A stretch of DNA of 64,000 nucleotides from Entoloma clypeatum. Its lineage: Eukaryota > Basidiomycota > Agaricomycetes > Agaricales > Entolomataceae. Below, piece after piece: positions 20,825-32,751 of this stretch. Position numbers and translations under genes: made by a program. The notes beneath the pieces are model-generated. The model was not told the DNA's origin. It saw only the letters and a program-made list of their open reading frames with translations, and made no database searches. Positions within the stretch are counted from its first letter, which is position 1, and each line of letters starts with the position of its first letter. The DNA is taken from the NCBI GenBank assembly GCA_963565915.1, contig OY751488.1:1178001-1242000 (forward strand), given 5' to 3'.

Positions 20825-23803
20825 AAACTATGACAATGAAATGGAATTTTCGTTCTCCCATAATCATCTGAAGCTCGTTGTAAAGCTAGCAATAAAGCCA
20901 TAGAAGCTGTTGCGAAAGGCGGGAATGGCTTTTTTAAGAGGTTTGTTAAGCTGTTCATCAGCTTATACAAGCCAAGGTACATAGCTTCTAAAAGATGCAG
21001 CATCTTGAACATCTTTTGCAGCTTTAGTGTCTTCTGCAGCTTTTCAAAGCTGCTCAAAGACGCTAAAGCAACTCTTGTCCAAATTGCTGATGCTTGAGGC
21101 TGCCGTTGAGGTGACGCCGAATGATCATGCGGAATGTATTGGCCGCGCTGCATGGGCGCTGGTTAGACGGTTTGAACTGTCATTGAACAGGGCCGATATC
21201 AATCGAGGAACAACAATGGTGGAAAGCGGCGTGCATGTTACACCTCAGAGCCAAACTTACGTGCTTGCACTCCTCAGCGTTCTGAGAATCTTGGTCGACT
21301 CGCACTTCAGACATTCTGCGGATGTCATGGACATCAAAAGGGCAATAATCAATTTCCAGTGTTCCTTTGACCTTACTCCACCTGATAACGCAAACCTGCC
21401 ATTATTCTTCAATCTGCTAGGACGATCATTTCACGCGTACTTCACACGCGCTGGCGCTGTGGTGGACATCGAGAGTGCAATATTCAACCTCCGGCGTGCG
21501 GTTGAGCTCACTCCACCCGGCCATGCCAGTCTGCCATTCTTCCTCGGTAAGCTTGGAGTCGCGTTAAACGATCGCTTCAGATGCACTGGAGATATTATGG
21601 ATATTGAAAGTTCAATAACCAACCTCCAGCAGTCCGTTGACATGACTTCATCGGGTGATGTCAACATGCCATTATTCTACAATCTGCTCGGACAGTCGTT
21701 CCACGCTCGCTTCGTACGCGCTGGCGATCCCATGGATATCGACAGTGCAATACTCAAGCTCCAGCGTGCGGTTGAGCTTACTCCACCCAGCCATGCCAGT
21801 ACGCCATTCTTCCTCAGTAAGCTTGGAGTCGCGTCCAACGATCGCTTCGGACACACTGGAGACGTCATGGACATCGAAAGTTCAATAACCAATCTCAAGC
21901 GTTCCGTTGACCTTGCTCCACCGGGAGAGATCAACACACCATTATTCTTCTATCTGCTCGGACAATCTTGGCACGCCTGGTTCCTACACACACAGAACCC
22001 TGAATATCTTGACCAAGCGCTTGCGAATTATCAGTCGTCTGCTAGTCAGATTATTGGATATCCATCACAACGCTTTCATTCTGCCAAGGCCGTGGCCACC
22101 CTGTCCCGTGCAGTCGGTCGCGCAGAGAGCCTGGACGCATTTAGCCTTGCCATTGAGCTCCTTTCCTATGTTTCTGGTCTGGAACAGACTGTGCATAAAC
22201 GGCACACAAACCTTGTAGACAGATCCAACCTAACCACCTCCGCGACAGCGGATGCAATCGACGCGGGAAAGCTTGACACTGCTCTCGAATGGCTTGAACT
22301 TGGCCGGTGCCTTGTGTGGAACCAGATTCAACAGCTTCGTACGCCTGTCGAGAATCTGCGAGCCCAAAACCCGTCCCTTGCTGATCGCTTTCTACATGTC
22401 GCCAACGGGCTGGAAAGATCTGTATCTCGCCATGAAATATCCAACCCTGGAGAGACAATGGTGCAGATGATTGCCGCCCAAGATGAAAGACAGAGGCACG
22501 TCGAACTTGCAAAGGAATGGCCCCGAGTCCTTGACGAAATTCGCTTGCTTCCGGGCTTTCAGGATTTTCTACGGCCACCTACCGCGTCAAGCCTTTGCAC
22601 TGGCCTGCCCTGCGATGGGCCCGTGATCATCATCAACATAGAAGAGCAACGATGTGATTCCCTGGCTCTCATTGCGAGTGCGAATGCACCACTCCACATC
22701 CCACTCCCAACGTTCAGTCATCAGCAAGCTGTTGAGCTACGTGATAGCCTGCATATATATCTGAAGAGAAATGGTGTTCGAATGCGGGGAGCCAATCGTG
22801 CGGGTCGACCGTTTTCATCCAAAAAGAAGGGCATACAGGAAGCCGCAATATATAGAGTTCTTCGCGAACTCTGGGGGCATGTGGTGAAGCCTGTGTTAGA
22901 CGCACTTGGGTATAGTACAGTATGCCGTCTTTCTAACGCACGAATCGCATTTTTTTCGTTAACAATTTCGTTCAAACCAACCGACCTCGCATTTGGTGGT
23001 GTCCCACCGGCCTCCTGGCGTTCCTTCCAATCCACGCCGCGGGGATATATGCATCAGAGAGGAGCTATGCCGGACCCGGCACTTCCGACTTTGTCGTTTC
23101 CTCTTACACTCCAACGATTAGCGCTCTCCTGAACAGAATCAAATCAGTGGGGCCCAACGTGAACCATGCATCCACACGCATACTTCTGATCAGCCAACCG
23201 GAAACGCCTGGACTTTCCCCCATCCCGGCTACGAGAAAAGAAACATGTACATTGCAGGATATGATGGCCAATGGGCATGTCGAGTGTTTGTTGTTAGAGA
23301 ACGCCACTGCTACTACCGCGCGTGTTACCAAGGAGATGAAGACGTGCAATTGGGTGCACTTCGCCTGCCACGCGATCCAGGATCAAGCGGATTCCCTAAA
23401 GAGCGGAATACACCTTCACGACGGCCGACTGGAGCTACTAGATATGATGAAACAACGTATGCCCCGCGCCGACCACGCCTTCCTATCAGCATGCCAAACG
23501 GGCACGGGAGATGAGAAGCTCTCAGACGAGGCGGTTTACATCGCTGCTGGAATGTTGGCTGTTGGATATCGGGGGGTCGTCGCGACGATGTGGTCTATCA
23601 GCGATGCGCATGGGCCAGAGATCGCAGAGTTTTTCTACAAGCATCTATTGAACGGAAGAGAAAAAGAATCAAGCCGAAGGGCACTTGACAGTTGCCGTGC
23701 AGCCTATGCGCTGGACGAAAGTATCCACAATATTCGAGAGAAGCTGGGAGATTCGGAGAAAGCGCTTTTAACGTGGGTACCATACATTCACTTTGGGATT
23801 TAA

Positions 23804-26093
23804 ATTACCTCGGCGTACCAATGTATGAGAGTCCATTGAACTTGGTCAGTTATTGCTGACATCCGGATGAGCGGTAATTATATCGAGTCTGATCTCAGTG
23901 ACCATCACCGTTAAAACAACTACCATTGACTCACTTTTTGGCGATCCTTGTGGCCAATACCAGGATCTTCCGTCCTCACATCCTCTCAGCGTATCCACCA
24001 GCCAAATGAGGGCAAAGATCCTTAGTCTCATAGCGCCAAAGAAACCGTCAAAGAAAAGTCAGTGCTAGTACGTTATGGCCGTCTTCTCCCGGATCTCTGA
24101 TCTGCATGATGACCGAATGAGGATTCAGAGCTGGGCTCGACGGCCGGAAGTTTCTTTTCACGGGCTAGTCCTGTTAATGATCACAGTCCCTATCGGCGTT
24201 GAAGATTCAAATATTGCGTCCGAGTTCCGCAGGGTAGTTAAATTGGGCGCTACACGTAGTCGCGATACTACTCAACGACAAACCTCCACATCAAGGTCTA
24301 TTCCCTCGAGAGATCTTCACAGGTAAAGACATCAGGCGCCAGAAAGGAACGACAGGAAAATATCAAACTACACACCATATCCGAGTGGTCCCCTTCCGCT
24401 CATCACGCAACGCGTCTCTCAGCTTTTGAAGCTGCACGGTGACAGCTGTGCTTCCTCCACCTTGCGAAGCCGTGCTGCGGGTTCGAAAGTTATCTAGGAA
24501 TTTTTCTAATATCTTCTGGGTTGCTTTGGATGATACAGGCGTGGACGACATTGGCTGAAGGCGTAAGGGTGGTTGGAGAGGAGCATCCATTGCAATGTAG
24601 AGGCCAAAGCTTGGCAGTGAGGACAAAAAAATATTACCTAATCCTGGAGATAAGATAAGCGACCTGCCACCACACCTCGACCTCGAATTCTTCCAAAGCA
24701 CCCACTTGCTTATGTCGCAGCCTTGTGGCTATTGGAAGGCGAAGCGCGACATGACATGGGAATTGTTTGGCACCTTGCCGCGTACTGATTTTTTGGCTCA
24801 ACCCTGGGGGATCATGGATATGTTCTGAAAGTTGAAAGCCACCGACTTTCGGTAAATCCGGTCATAATTGTAACTCCATATCAAAAATGTCATGGAACTG
24901 CCGTATGCTCTTGCCTTCTGCCTGGTGGAGTCGTCGCTCGGCTGATGACTCCCAATCTTCCGACACTTACGACACGGCCGTCATTTCCTGACGGACGGGA
25001 CGTCAGGATACCTGGTCTAGGTCTATCCTCAAGTGAATTACTACCCACTCGAAGAAAACAAAAGACTCGTCGTGCGTCCCTCCGCCTTCTTCACCTTTCT
25101 TGCCCTTCTTACTCTGTCAGTGATGAGTATGTTTATTCGCGAGACGTCGGCTCTCTGGATAAATCCTTAGAAACAAGGGCGGTCATCCATGCTCTTCGCA
25201 GCATCATGGAAAGACGTCGCGAGACGGAGGCATGCACACGCTGTTCTCTCGGCACGATAACAAGTTTTTTTATTCTAGTCCTTCTCCTCACGACTCAAAC
25301 GATAGAGCACGAAAACTCATGCTGTGCGAGGTTGGAGAGCTGCTTTCTCGAGAACAAAAGCATTATAACATATGGTATTGCGACGAATCAAGTCAAACGA
25401 TACTGTTTGATATAATTCGTGACACACACAACAATCATGTCCGGCTAACACGAAAAGGTTCCTCACTGCACAGGTGGTATACGATTTGGCCGGGACATTG
25501 ACGACGGGGTACTATTCACGGTACACACCCCGAGTCGGAGGAAGTCACCTTTGGAGCAATTTTAAATTTGAAGCGTTTGTACTGCCGCACTCGACCGTGA
25601 CCGCGCGCTCGAGTCCTTGATCACATACTTTTCCGAATGCTTTGGGCTTGGTTGGTTGAGCACAAATACCTCAATTTGACATCAGTTTTGATGCCTGGAT
25701 GCTGTCCTCTTGGAACTTGGAAATGGAAATGGGCGTGTGTACATAGTAATACAGCGTATCACATACTACACCGTGGTCAATGGAAGGCGGTGCAATCCAT
25801 CAGGAAACATCACCGGCCCGCGCCACCGGTTCATGGTCTCGACAAGCTTGCACCTTGGCCATGGAGATGTCTTCATTACGCATGAACGTGGAGTTCGGCT
25901 GTTAAAAGCGGTGAGCACCAACCACCGAAAGAGATACACAACTCGTGGCAAGAATCTGACCTTCATATAATGAGCCTCTTTGTATCCCTTGTTGCACCAC
26001 AAACATCTCTTCCTCCCGTGCAGCTCTGCACCAGGACAACAAGTCCGGCTCGCAACTCATCCGACGTCCAAGTATCAGTGTTCAAGACTGAAG
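23804..26093. other. Intergenic region with weak open frames
   Basis: A minus-strand open frame at 24363-24701 includes a plausible soluble segment (SSKATQKILEKFLDNFR ... VQLQKLRDALRDERKG) that may be an exon of a small gene. Its family is not recognised and no partner exon was placed. Plus-strand frames at 24945-25415 and 25637-25970 show no domains. Bases just before 26094 should be the promoter and 5' UTR of the membrane protein gene. Confidence 0.4.
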
Positions 26094-27092
26094 ATGGGCT
26101 TAAACAGTGAGACAAGCGCCGCCCTCGTGTACCTCATCCTCTACACCTTCCTCTTCATCCTTCTCGTCGCCGGCTATATTCTTCGCCATCTACCCTGGCA
26201 GTCGCGTTACACCATCATCCTATTCCATGTCACCATTCGAATGGCGTCCCAAGCGACAGGCTTTGCCTTCGGCTTGGTGGGATATCAGAACGTCAACCTA
26301 TTAATCGCCTACTTTGTCCTGTACGCATCCTTTTCCCTTATAGGTGGACCCCTCATCTGACTTCTTCGATTCAGTGGCGCGGAAGGTTACTTCACGCTCG
26401 TGTTCTGCACCTACCGTTTCCTCATCGAGTGGCAATACCATAACCTCGCATGCCACGACAGCTGGCTTGAACGTCGGCATCCCCCAGGCACACCATTGCG
26501 CATACGCTTCAACGACTCTTTGATTCTCTTCGGGCCGAAACGACGCCCAATGGCGATCTTGCATTATCTCCTCATCGGAGCGAACGTCGTCATCATCAAC
26601 GGCGGCTCGCAACTCGCAAGCGTCAGTGGGAGCGACGACATCGCCCATGTGCAGTCCGTTCTGCATACGGCAAAGATCCTGCGCGCGATTGGACAGTCAA
26701 TATTCCTGGCCATCAACACTTTCCTGTTGTATTGCATCCTCGACAGTATCCGACAATATAAGCGCGAGAACGCAGGCAGAGTGCACCCGACGCTCTGGAT
26801 ACTGCTTATCGTGTGGCCACTCTTGTTCGTGCGCGGGGTCTATGGCATCCTCTCGGGTGTTCTTCCTGCATTCAACTATTTCAATCCCGACAATTACGGG
26901 CCGACGGGCTTGAAGAACTCGTTCGTGACGAGCGAGTATATACTGTCGACGACGATGGAGTGGACATCGTGTGCGCTGCTCATGCTGACGTATCTCACGT
27001 CTCTCAATGACCCGCCGCTGGAACCGTTGGAAGAGTGGAAGCAGAGTAGAGAATCGAAGGACAGGGATACCGCTGCTCTTGCTACTGCTTGA
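26094..27092 (+). CDS. Seven-helix integral membrane protein, fungal, function unknown
   Basis: Two exons (26094-26320, 26375-27092) with a 54-bp GTACGC..TTCAG intron give 314 residues. Hydrophobic segments are at about residues 10-30, 40-60, 64-90, 125-150, 165-190, 200-225 and 255-275, which fits seven transmembrane helices with a short extracellular N-terminus. Residues such as RHLPWQSRYTI, FGPKRRPMAIL and the polar C-tail (EPLEEWKQSRESKDRD) lie in the loops or cytosol. The layout resembles the expanded fungal seven-helix proteins of the Pth11/RTA1 kind, but no diagnostic motif was recognised. The start fits: the ATG at 26094 is preceded by an A-rich context and by non-coding DNA. Confidence 0.75.
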
Positions 27093-27701
27093 CATAGCCT
27101 TTGATCAGGTCATTTTTACTATCGACATCGCCTTGAGATGCCCTTCAAGTTTAATTTAACCACTAGTATGACGAGATAATACTATCTCCTTCGTGTCACC
27201 GAAATTTCAATGATTGAGTCAACCCTCTATCAAAACGTTTTCCGCATATGATTCTCAACCATCGCGTTAGTTACTCCCCAAAGTGGATCGCTGCGGGACC
27301 CACTTAATCGCAGGTGCCACCACATATCAAGTTCTGGGCTCCTCTGGGTCAGCCGACATTAGCTTCAATGCAAGGGGCCAAAACTACTTCCCCCCACATA
27401 CGCGCTGACATGCTTCATAGTAATACGCCTCTGAAGTAAATTCCTAGGACATCGGCAGACGCATGTAGAATTGGCTGTGCTTCAGCGCCCAGTTCATGCG
27501 CTCCGCCGAACCAACCGGCGCGAACCTCGGTCGATATTACTGTAGGTCGGTCTTCCCATTAAGCTGTATTTTGTTCGCGAGAACCGATGTTCGCTGGCGC
27601 AACGTACAGGGTTCTGAAACTAATAACTTGATATTCGGCTGATTCATACCATACACATTGCCACGAAAACATCTTGAATTTCGTGTTTGCCACCAGTGAT
27701 A
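27093..27701. other. Intergenic region between convergent genes
   Basis: This holds the 3' ends of the membrane protein gene (+) and the aldolase gene (-). No conserved open frame, repeat or structured element was seen. Confidence 0.5.
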
Positions 27702-28677
27702 TCAATAAGGATCATGGTCCGCAGTCTCCGCCCTTTCCATGATGACCACCCCTGAAGATCTGAATGCACATGGCCCCAAAAGGACGGTCAGCTCCAAGGG
27801 TGCCAGATGGCCAAAAATAAGAAACGCACGTTCCAATCCTGTCCGCGCCAGCGCGTAACATTTCGAGACATGTTTCGTAACTTCTGATGCCTGCGGAAGC
27901 CTTTACCTTCACTGCACCACCCTTGTACGAGACTGCTTGTTTCATCAAAGCAACATCACCCGAAGAAGCTCCACCGCTGTTGAAGCCGGTGCAGGTTTTG
28001 ACGAAAGCCGCACCTGCCTCTGCTGCAAGGAATGACGCGGCGATCTTTTCGACGTCCGTGAGAAATACAGTCTCGAGGATGACTTTGACGACTTTCCCGG
28101 GGGATGCGTCGACGACGGCGCGGATGTCATCGTGCACGAGTGTGTAATTCATGGATTTCAGAGCACCGATGTTCATGACCATGTCGATCTCCTCTGCGCC
28201 GTCCTGAATGGCTTGGTGTGCTTCACTAGGGAAAAAAGTCAGCGGATGTATCGGTCAACGAAAGAGATCGAACAATGCCTTGGATTTGGATGTCCCTGCA
28301 CCTAGGGGAAATCCGACGACGCAGCAAGGAATGGTCGATGAACCTGCAAGCCGTTTAGCGACTTGTTGGACGTGGGTGCCGTTGACACAGCATGACTTCG
28401 TTCGTCGTGATTGTTTACCAGATGCGCGAATCCGAGGGGGGGAGGGACATACTTTGAACTTGTGTTTTATTGCCTGATCGCAAAGGTTGTCAATCTCTGC
28501 AGGCGTTGCATCTGGTTTCAGGAGGGTGTGATCGATGGTTTGTGCGAGTTGGTCGTTGCTCGGGTTACTAATGGGAGAATGGAGGATGCTGGGTGAGTTT
28601 TTGACTTCAGATATCTTCTTGGCGATTAGAGCAAGCCAATCATTGTTAGTTCTCGTCATGTCAACTTGAACATTCAA
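27702..28677 (-). CDS. deoC: Deoxyribose-phosphate aldolase
   Basis: The enzyme converts 2-deoxy-D-ribose 5-phosphate to glyceraldehyde 3-phosphate and acetaldehyde, in deoxynucleoside breakdown in the cytosol. Minus-strand exons are 28677-28453, 28395-28274, 28225-27830 and 27759-27702, totalling 266 residues with consistent phases. Family landmarks are IDHTLLKPDAT near the start, the KSCCVN strand, VVGFPLGAGTS, EEIDMVMNIG with the catalytic Asp, FVKTCTGF with the Schiff-base Lys, and VKASAGI with the second Lys. The third donor is GTTCGA, which is weak but the frame needs it. The last exon supplies the SSGVVIME tail typical of the phosphate-binding end. All key residues are present. Confidence 0.9.
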
Positions 28678-29118
28678 AGGGCCAGTGTGGAGCGAAGGGA
28701 ACTTTGGTCAAGTGATCACACGCGGACGGATCCGTCCGAAATTTTTCAGTCGCATTCTCGTGCATCCCACCACATCGATCCTCATATATAAGTCAAACGT
28801 CAGCATTGAATGCTCGTCGCATAAATCGCAGATATCGTCTGTAAAAGCACACTGTCAGCAACGCCAGGGTTTATTGATATTGGTGGATAGCTTGATCATG
28901 TTGAGAAATATCAGAAAACATCGAGGTCCCAACCGGCTTCCTGGACCCCTCGGGTTGGAAGCCAGAAAATCACTCGTGGATGCAACAAAGTTACTCGAAC
29001 TTCAAGTTCTCCAGGATTTCGACATCTCGCGAGCTCCTGAGCTGACGGCGACTGGTTTATCGAACGATTCGAACGGGGCGACGATCTTAACCGGAGGCTG
29101 ACGATCGCAGTTGTTCTC
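28678..29118. other. Intergenic region upstream of the aldolase gene and of an F-box-like start
   Basis: A short open frame at 28898-29101 (+) has no visible domain. The divergent position suggests a shared promoter region, but no clear motif is seen. Confidence 0.4.
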
Positions 29119-29215
29119 ATGGACGTCATCCCTTTGGAATTACTGCCAAACATCTTTTATCGCTGTCTTCCGGCGGACGAGTTCCTTGTGAGGAGTCAAC
29201 GACAGGCGGGTGAGT
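29119..29215 (+). pseudogene. Possible 5' end of an F-box-like gene, cut by a Helitron-like element
   Basis: ATG at 29119 opens MDVIPLELLPNIFYRCLPAD, which matches the Leu/Pro-rich opening helix of F-box proteins. The frame is lost at about 29210, where the mobile element begins (GTGAGTGG could also be a splice donor). I found no continuation after 31500. Confidence 0.3.
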
Positions 29216-30265
29216 GGATGCCTTCCCGTAAGGTTTAGAAACCTAAATATGGATTCTAAACCAGTTAAGCGAGGTTAGCCGAGATCACGCTTGCCAAATG
29301 GGTCGCACCTGTCATCGGACTTTGAACTGCACCCTCTTCTAGACTTTTAATCTGGAACACATGCCCCCTCGTCAAGTTCAAATTCTATGTTTCTAAATGT
29401 TTGTCAGCATATTCATCGCCCGCGACCCCAGTTCCTGATCTCGCTCCTGATGGCAATGCTCGACATTCCCTATTGTCGACAGCTAAAGCCTGTTCCAATG
29501 CCTGTAGTAGGTCTCATATGACACAGAAAATACTTATAGCACCTTAAAATGATCTTCCTTAGCCAGAAAGCCATGGACCAGCCTACATTTGGCCCATATG
29601 CTTCAGTGACTCTGCTAAGCCCTGTGTCAGGACTCTCTGACCAGACATGCTATAAAAAAATGTGCACAACGAGTACATACTATCCATAAAATGATTTCTT
29701 GATACTCAACAAGTTGAGATATGTCCTGAACCCCCCTACAGACATGCTTCATCACTCCGGGACTGTTAACACGTGATCTCAGTGAAACGGCACAACAATT
29801 TTGCAGGATTTATTGGCCTTGATGAAAAAAGTGTTTACAGCTAAATGCGAAATGATACGCGGTTGGGAAAAAAACAGGACATAGGGCGGGATTGGTTTTG
29901 GGACTCCGAAGGGTTACTTCCTTACGTTGCCGGCTCACCCTTGCTGACAGCGCAATCCATCATTACCAATTTGGGCCATCGGGGACTTGAATTCTAGCCC
30001 CGCCCTAGATATTGTTTTGTTTTCAACCGCCTATAATTTCGCATTTAGCTGTATGGTTTGGAAACCTAGACCTATATTATTTAGACTCCGCTCGCTTATC
30101 GATTTAGAAAATAATCTAGGACTCGGGAAGTGCCCCCTGGGGGGGCAGTACACCTTGCTTGACACAGAGTGCAATAAGAATGGTGGAAAACCAGCTAGCA
30201 CCAGGTCAGATTGGCAGTATCTACTTTAGTATTTAGTTTATTAGGTTGGGGATATCTTATCCGCA

Positions 30266-30724
30266 ATGGTTGATTCATTCACATGCACCAAGAATTGTTC
30301 GAACATTGTCTCAAACTTTGTGGAGGAGCGAGTTATTCCGATACAACCTCGGCAGCAGAGCCTACGGATATCTGTCCAGCAACGAAAAGGCAAGACATTG
30401 GAACGGACTGTCAAGCATGAACAATTTCCCTTGACGCTGGCCTATGCGTTCACAGATTACCGGGCACAAGGGCAGACTATTGTTCCCGTTATAGTCGATA
30501 TCGCTACGCCACCCGCCGGCAGCATAAATCTCTTCAATGTATACGTTGCTCTATCACGCAGCTCAGGCCGGGATAGTTTGAGGTTGTTGCGTAACTTCGA
30601 TCCACGTGTTATAAAACAGAGTCATTCGGCGGAGCTGCTTATGGAGGACGACAGGCTAGAAAAAATGAATAGTGTAACACGCAGCTTAGTGGAGAAGGCC
30701 CGCAGTACTATTGAAGATATCTGA
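30266..30724 (+). pseudogene. C-terminal fragment of a PIF1-like Helitron helicase
   Basis: The segment LAYAFTDYRAQGQTI ... NLFNVYVALSRSSGRDSL carries the late helicase motifs of PIF1/Helitron enzymes, including the Q-G-Q-T motif and the V.VALSR motif VI. The Rep nuclease part and motifs I-III are missing, so this is a 5'-truncated remnant of about 150 residues. A second fragment with AYVALSR lies at 34640-34780 on the minus strand. Confidence 0.75.
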
Positions 30725-30769
30725 CGATAAACCTTTTGTTAGCGATATGCTATGACAAAACATGATATT

Positions 30770-31170
30770 AAACACACGAGAAACAAATATTTCGATATTC
30801 ATCAAACACACATCGCCAAAATTTTGTTACAAACTTTGTATCGTTTTTTTAGTAGTCTTCCTGCGAGTGTAAACCGTCAAAGAGTCGACGACAATCGCGA
30901 TTGAGATTCGCAAACGCGAACAGCATGTCTTTAGCATATTATCAAAAGCATGCAATCAGAGAACATAAGATTTAAACACACCGAAACCAAATAGTTCAAT
31001 ATCCCCGGAATCCACATTCGACGAACATTCGTTACAAAATCGAATCGATTTACGGTAGTAACCCGCAAAAGAGTCGATGACAAGCGCGATTGGAATTCGC
31101 AAACGCGAACAGTACGGTAGGCTTCCCGACTAGGGTAACACGACGAAGAGTCGATGACGATTGCGAATAA
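30770..31170. repeat. Degenerate tandem repeats of about 190 bp with a hairpin core
   Basis: Two diverged units both end with AGAGTCGA(C/T)GACAA.CGCGATT followed by ATTCGCAAACGCGAACAG. A third partial copy lies at about 31145. TTCGC AAAC GCGAA forms a short perfect stem-loop. The repeats lie downstream of the helicase fragment, in the 3' part of the Helitron-like element. Confidence 0.6.
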
Positions 31171-31500
31171 GATGAATGAACCTAAAACAAATAAATAAAA
31201 CGTCCGTGAATGCAGACAACATAGCTTTATCACGTTACCAAAAGAACGAATGTGAGATGAGTGCAGTGAAGAATACGCGGATTAGTATCGATTGAAGCAC
31301 TCGACCAGCGCGTCCCCAAAGGAAAGAAAGGTAAAAGGAGGAAAAACGTGAGAGAACAAAGGAACGCAAGCCAGATGCCAAAGCTATTTGGCATTATTTG
31401 CGATGTGAGTTCGATCATTCGAATTTCGGGTTTGGGAATGAAATATTAATGACCTTGCAAGCAAGGTGATTCTAAACCTTACGGGAAGTCATCCAGTCTC

Positions 31501-32751
31501 CTGAAAACCTCGATATCATGAGAACTATAATGAGCTTTGATAACTTGCCCTATCAGAAATAGGCCACCTGTGGTCCTTTAGAACTCGTTTCGCACGCCAA
31601 AGGATGTCATCCATACGGGGGTGGAGGAAGCAGGGTTGTTCGCAGTCCTTGACGTTCCTTCCTGTATTGTCGTGTACCTGTAGTACCTGGTCGAGATGCT
31701 GAGGCGATGTCGTCCAGAGAAGCCTATACGTCGGACAGAAACTTCCGTTCTTTCCCGCGACAGGAGATCAGCATCCCCCGACTCGGAAAGCGGATATCAA
31801 CATTGCAAATGGGGTTTGGAGAAAACAGTGCTCCTGCAGTGTAGTATGTTCCTTGATGGAAAAGAAAACGAAAGTTGGAGCGTTCGGGTTCCCATTGAAT
31901 CGTTTTAGGAGTCGGGAGCAACGCAGACTTACTATCATAAATTTCATCGTACTCATGTTTCCGGGGATTTTACTTCGTCCAAGCCACAGCCTCTTTCTGT
32001 GAAAGGGTCAGGCGCGATATCCGCCCTTAAAGGTGTGCCGCGCTTCATGGATAAGTATATGTATGCATGTGCCGCCGAGAAATGGCCAGCCTCACCCACA
32101 CTGTGGGTGGGACTGGGAAAGGACCGAACTTGACCGCATCCAAAACCAGCTTGTTGAAGATCGGATGGAACTGAGCCATCAAACGGCCACGTGTTTTATT
32201 CTCAACAAGACAAGCCCGCGTCTTGTTATCCAATACAATCTCTCATACAAGCACTGAATGGTCGACAACACCTCCTGTATATCTTTCCTGACAGAATCTC
32301 GACCCCGTCGAACTCGGAGAAACTTCACTTCGAGTTCGACAAGGGGTTTTCGAGAATTTTGGTCATCAGAAGCTTCCGAGTCAGGGTGGTGGGGCGATCC
32401 ATTTACCATGTTCCACGACAATGAATGACAGGAAACGGTTATCAACGTAAGGACTTATGTTGAAGTTCAAACGTCCTCCACGGAGTTCTCACGTCACAGT
32501 ACCTTTGGCAATGCAGGATAATGCAGTATTCAATAAATACGATTTCGTGTTATAGGCTGCTTCTCGCTTTTCCTTTCGTGTCTTATTCCATGCAAGACTC
32601 ATCAACATTGATAACCTCTGCTTTCGGCTTGGAGACGGTGAAGGTAAGCTAACGCACCATATCCAGATATTCTCATTGACATCCACGGGCTCACAGTATG
32701 TAACTGGTGAGAAGGCTCACCATTCTGCAGACAGCTTCCCATGATCCTGGC
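31501..32751. other. Non-coding region upstream of the first DUF6533-like gene
   Basis: No supported gene. From about 32280 onward the sequence has recognisable similarity to 35900-36250, for example GGAGTTCTCACGTCACAGTA at 32481 and at 36047, so the segmental duplication includes upstream DNA. Confidence 0.5.

Larger units (their letters stand above)
14376..21092. mobile_element. Element D: 6.7 kb CATCAGCA-terminated element carrying nested DNA
   Basis: Inverted ends match over about 32 bp imperfectly: CATCAGCATTTTGGC on the left, CATCAGCAATTTGGA on the inverted right, both followed by GTTGCTTTAGC. The flanking 2-bp duplication is CT (14374-14375, 21093-21094), and excision restores the CHAT gene frame (GCC CTT GAG). 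Subtermini are full of CTTCAGCTT / TGCAGCTTT repeats (14400-14545, 20940-21060). The cargo is a complete Tc1/mariner-like element, a minisatellite and a decayed spliced gene. The outer element's own transposase was not found. Confidence 0.75.
12336..23803 (+). pseudogene. TPR-repeat CHAT-domain protein (caspase-like), split by two transposons
   Basis: Predicted coding pieces are 12336-12532, 12588-12636 joined to 13922-13985, 14036-14107, 14180-14375 joined to 21095-22919, and about 22985-23803. Dropping elements B and D with one copy of each 2-bp duplication keeps the frame intact throughout (GERDLG and ITALEAAVE across the joins). The N-terminus looks C2-like (KYDGVIEL, FGMDKLSL). Then come TPR-type repeats of about 40 residues (DIESSITNL.RSVDL.PPG..N.PLF..LLGQS). 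The C-terminus is a CHAT protease fold with the His/Cys dyad in VHFACHA and FLSACQTG. CHAT proteins are caspase relatives, often tied to programmed death or defence. A frame change at 22920-22985 has a good GTATGC donor but no AG acceptor. The exact start is uncertain. Confidence 0.8.
29216..31500 (+). mobile_element. Helitron-like element relic with inner inverted repeats
   Basis: CTTCCCGTAAGGTTTAGAA at 29222-29240 is repeated in inverted orientation at about 31470-31488, each preceded outward by TGGATG. The interior has the C-terminal part of a PIF1-type helicase (30266-30724), the signature of a Helitron Rep/helicase. Helentron/Helitron2 elements have asymmetric inverted repeats near their ends, which this resembles. 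The exact termini and target site were not fixed. Confidence 0.5.

Noticed and set aside
28255..28477. Plus-strand open frame opposite the aldolase exons
   Set aside because: The minus strand gives a complete spliced aldolase with all catalytic residues.
30878..31110. Short CRISPR-like repeats
   Set aside because: Only two or three diverged units of about 190 bp inside a eukaryotic transposon relic; no regular repeat-spacer structure.
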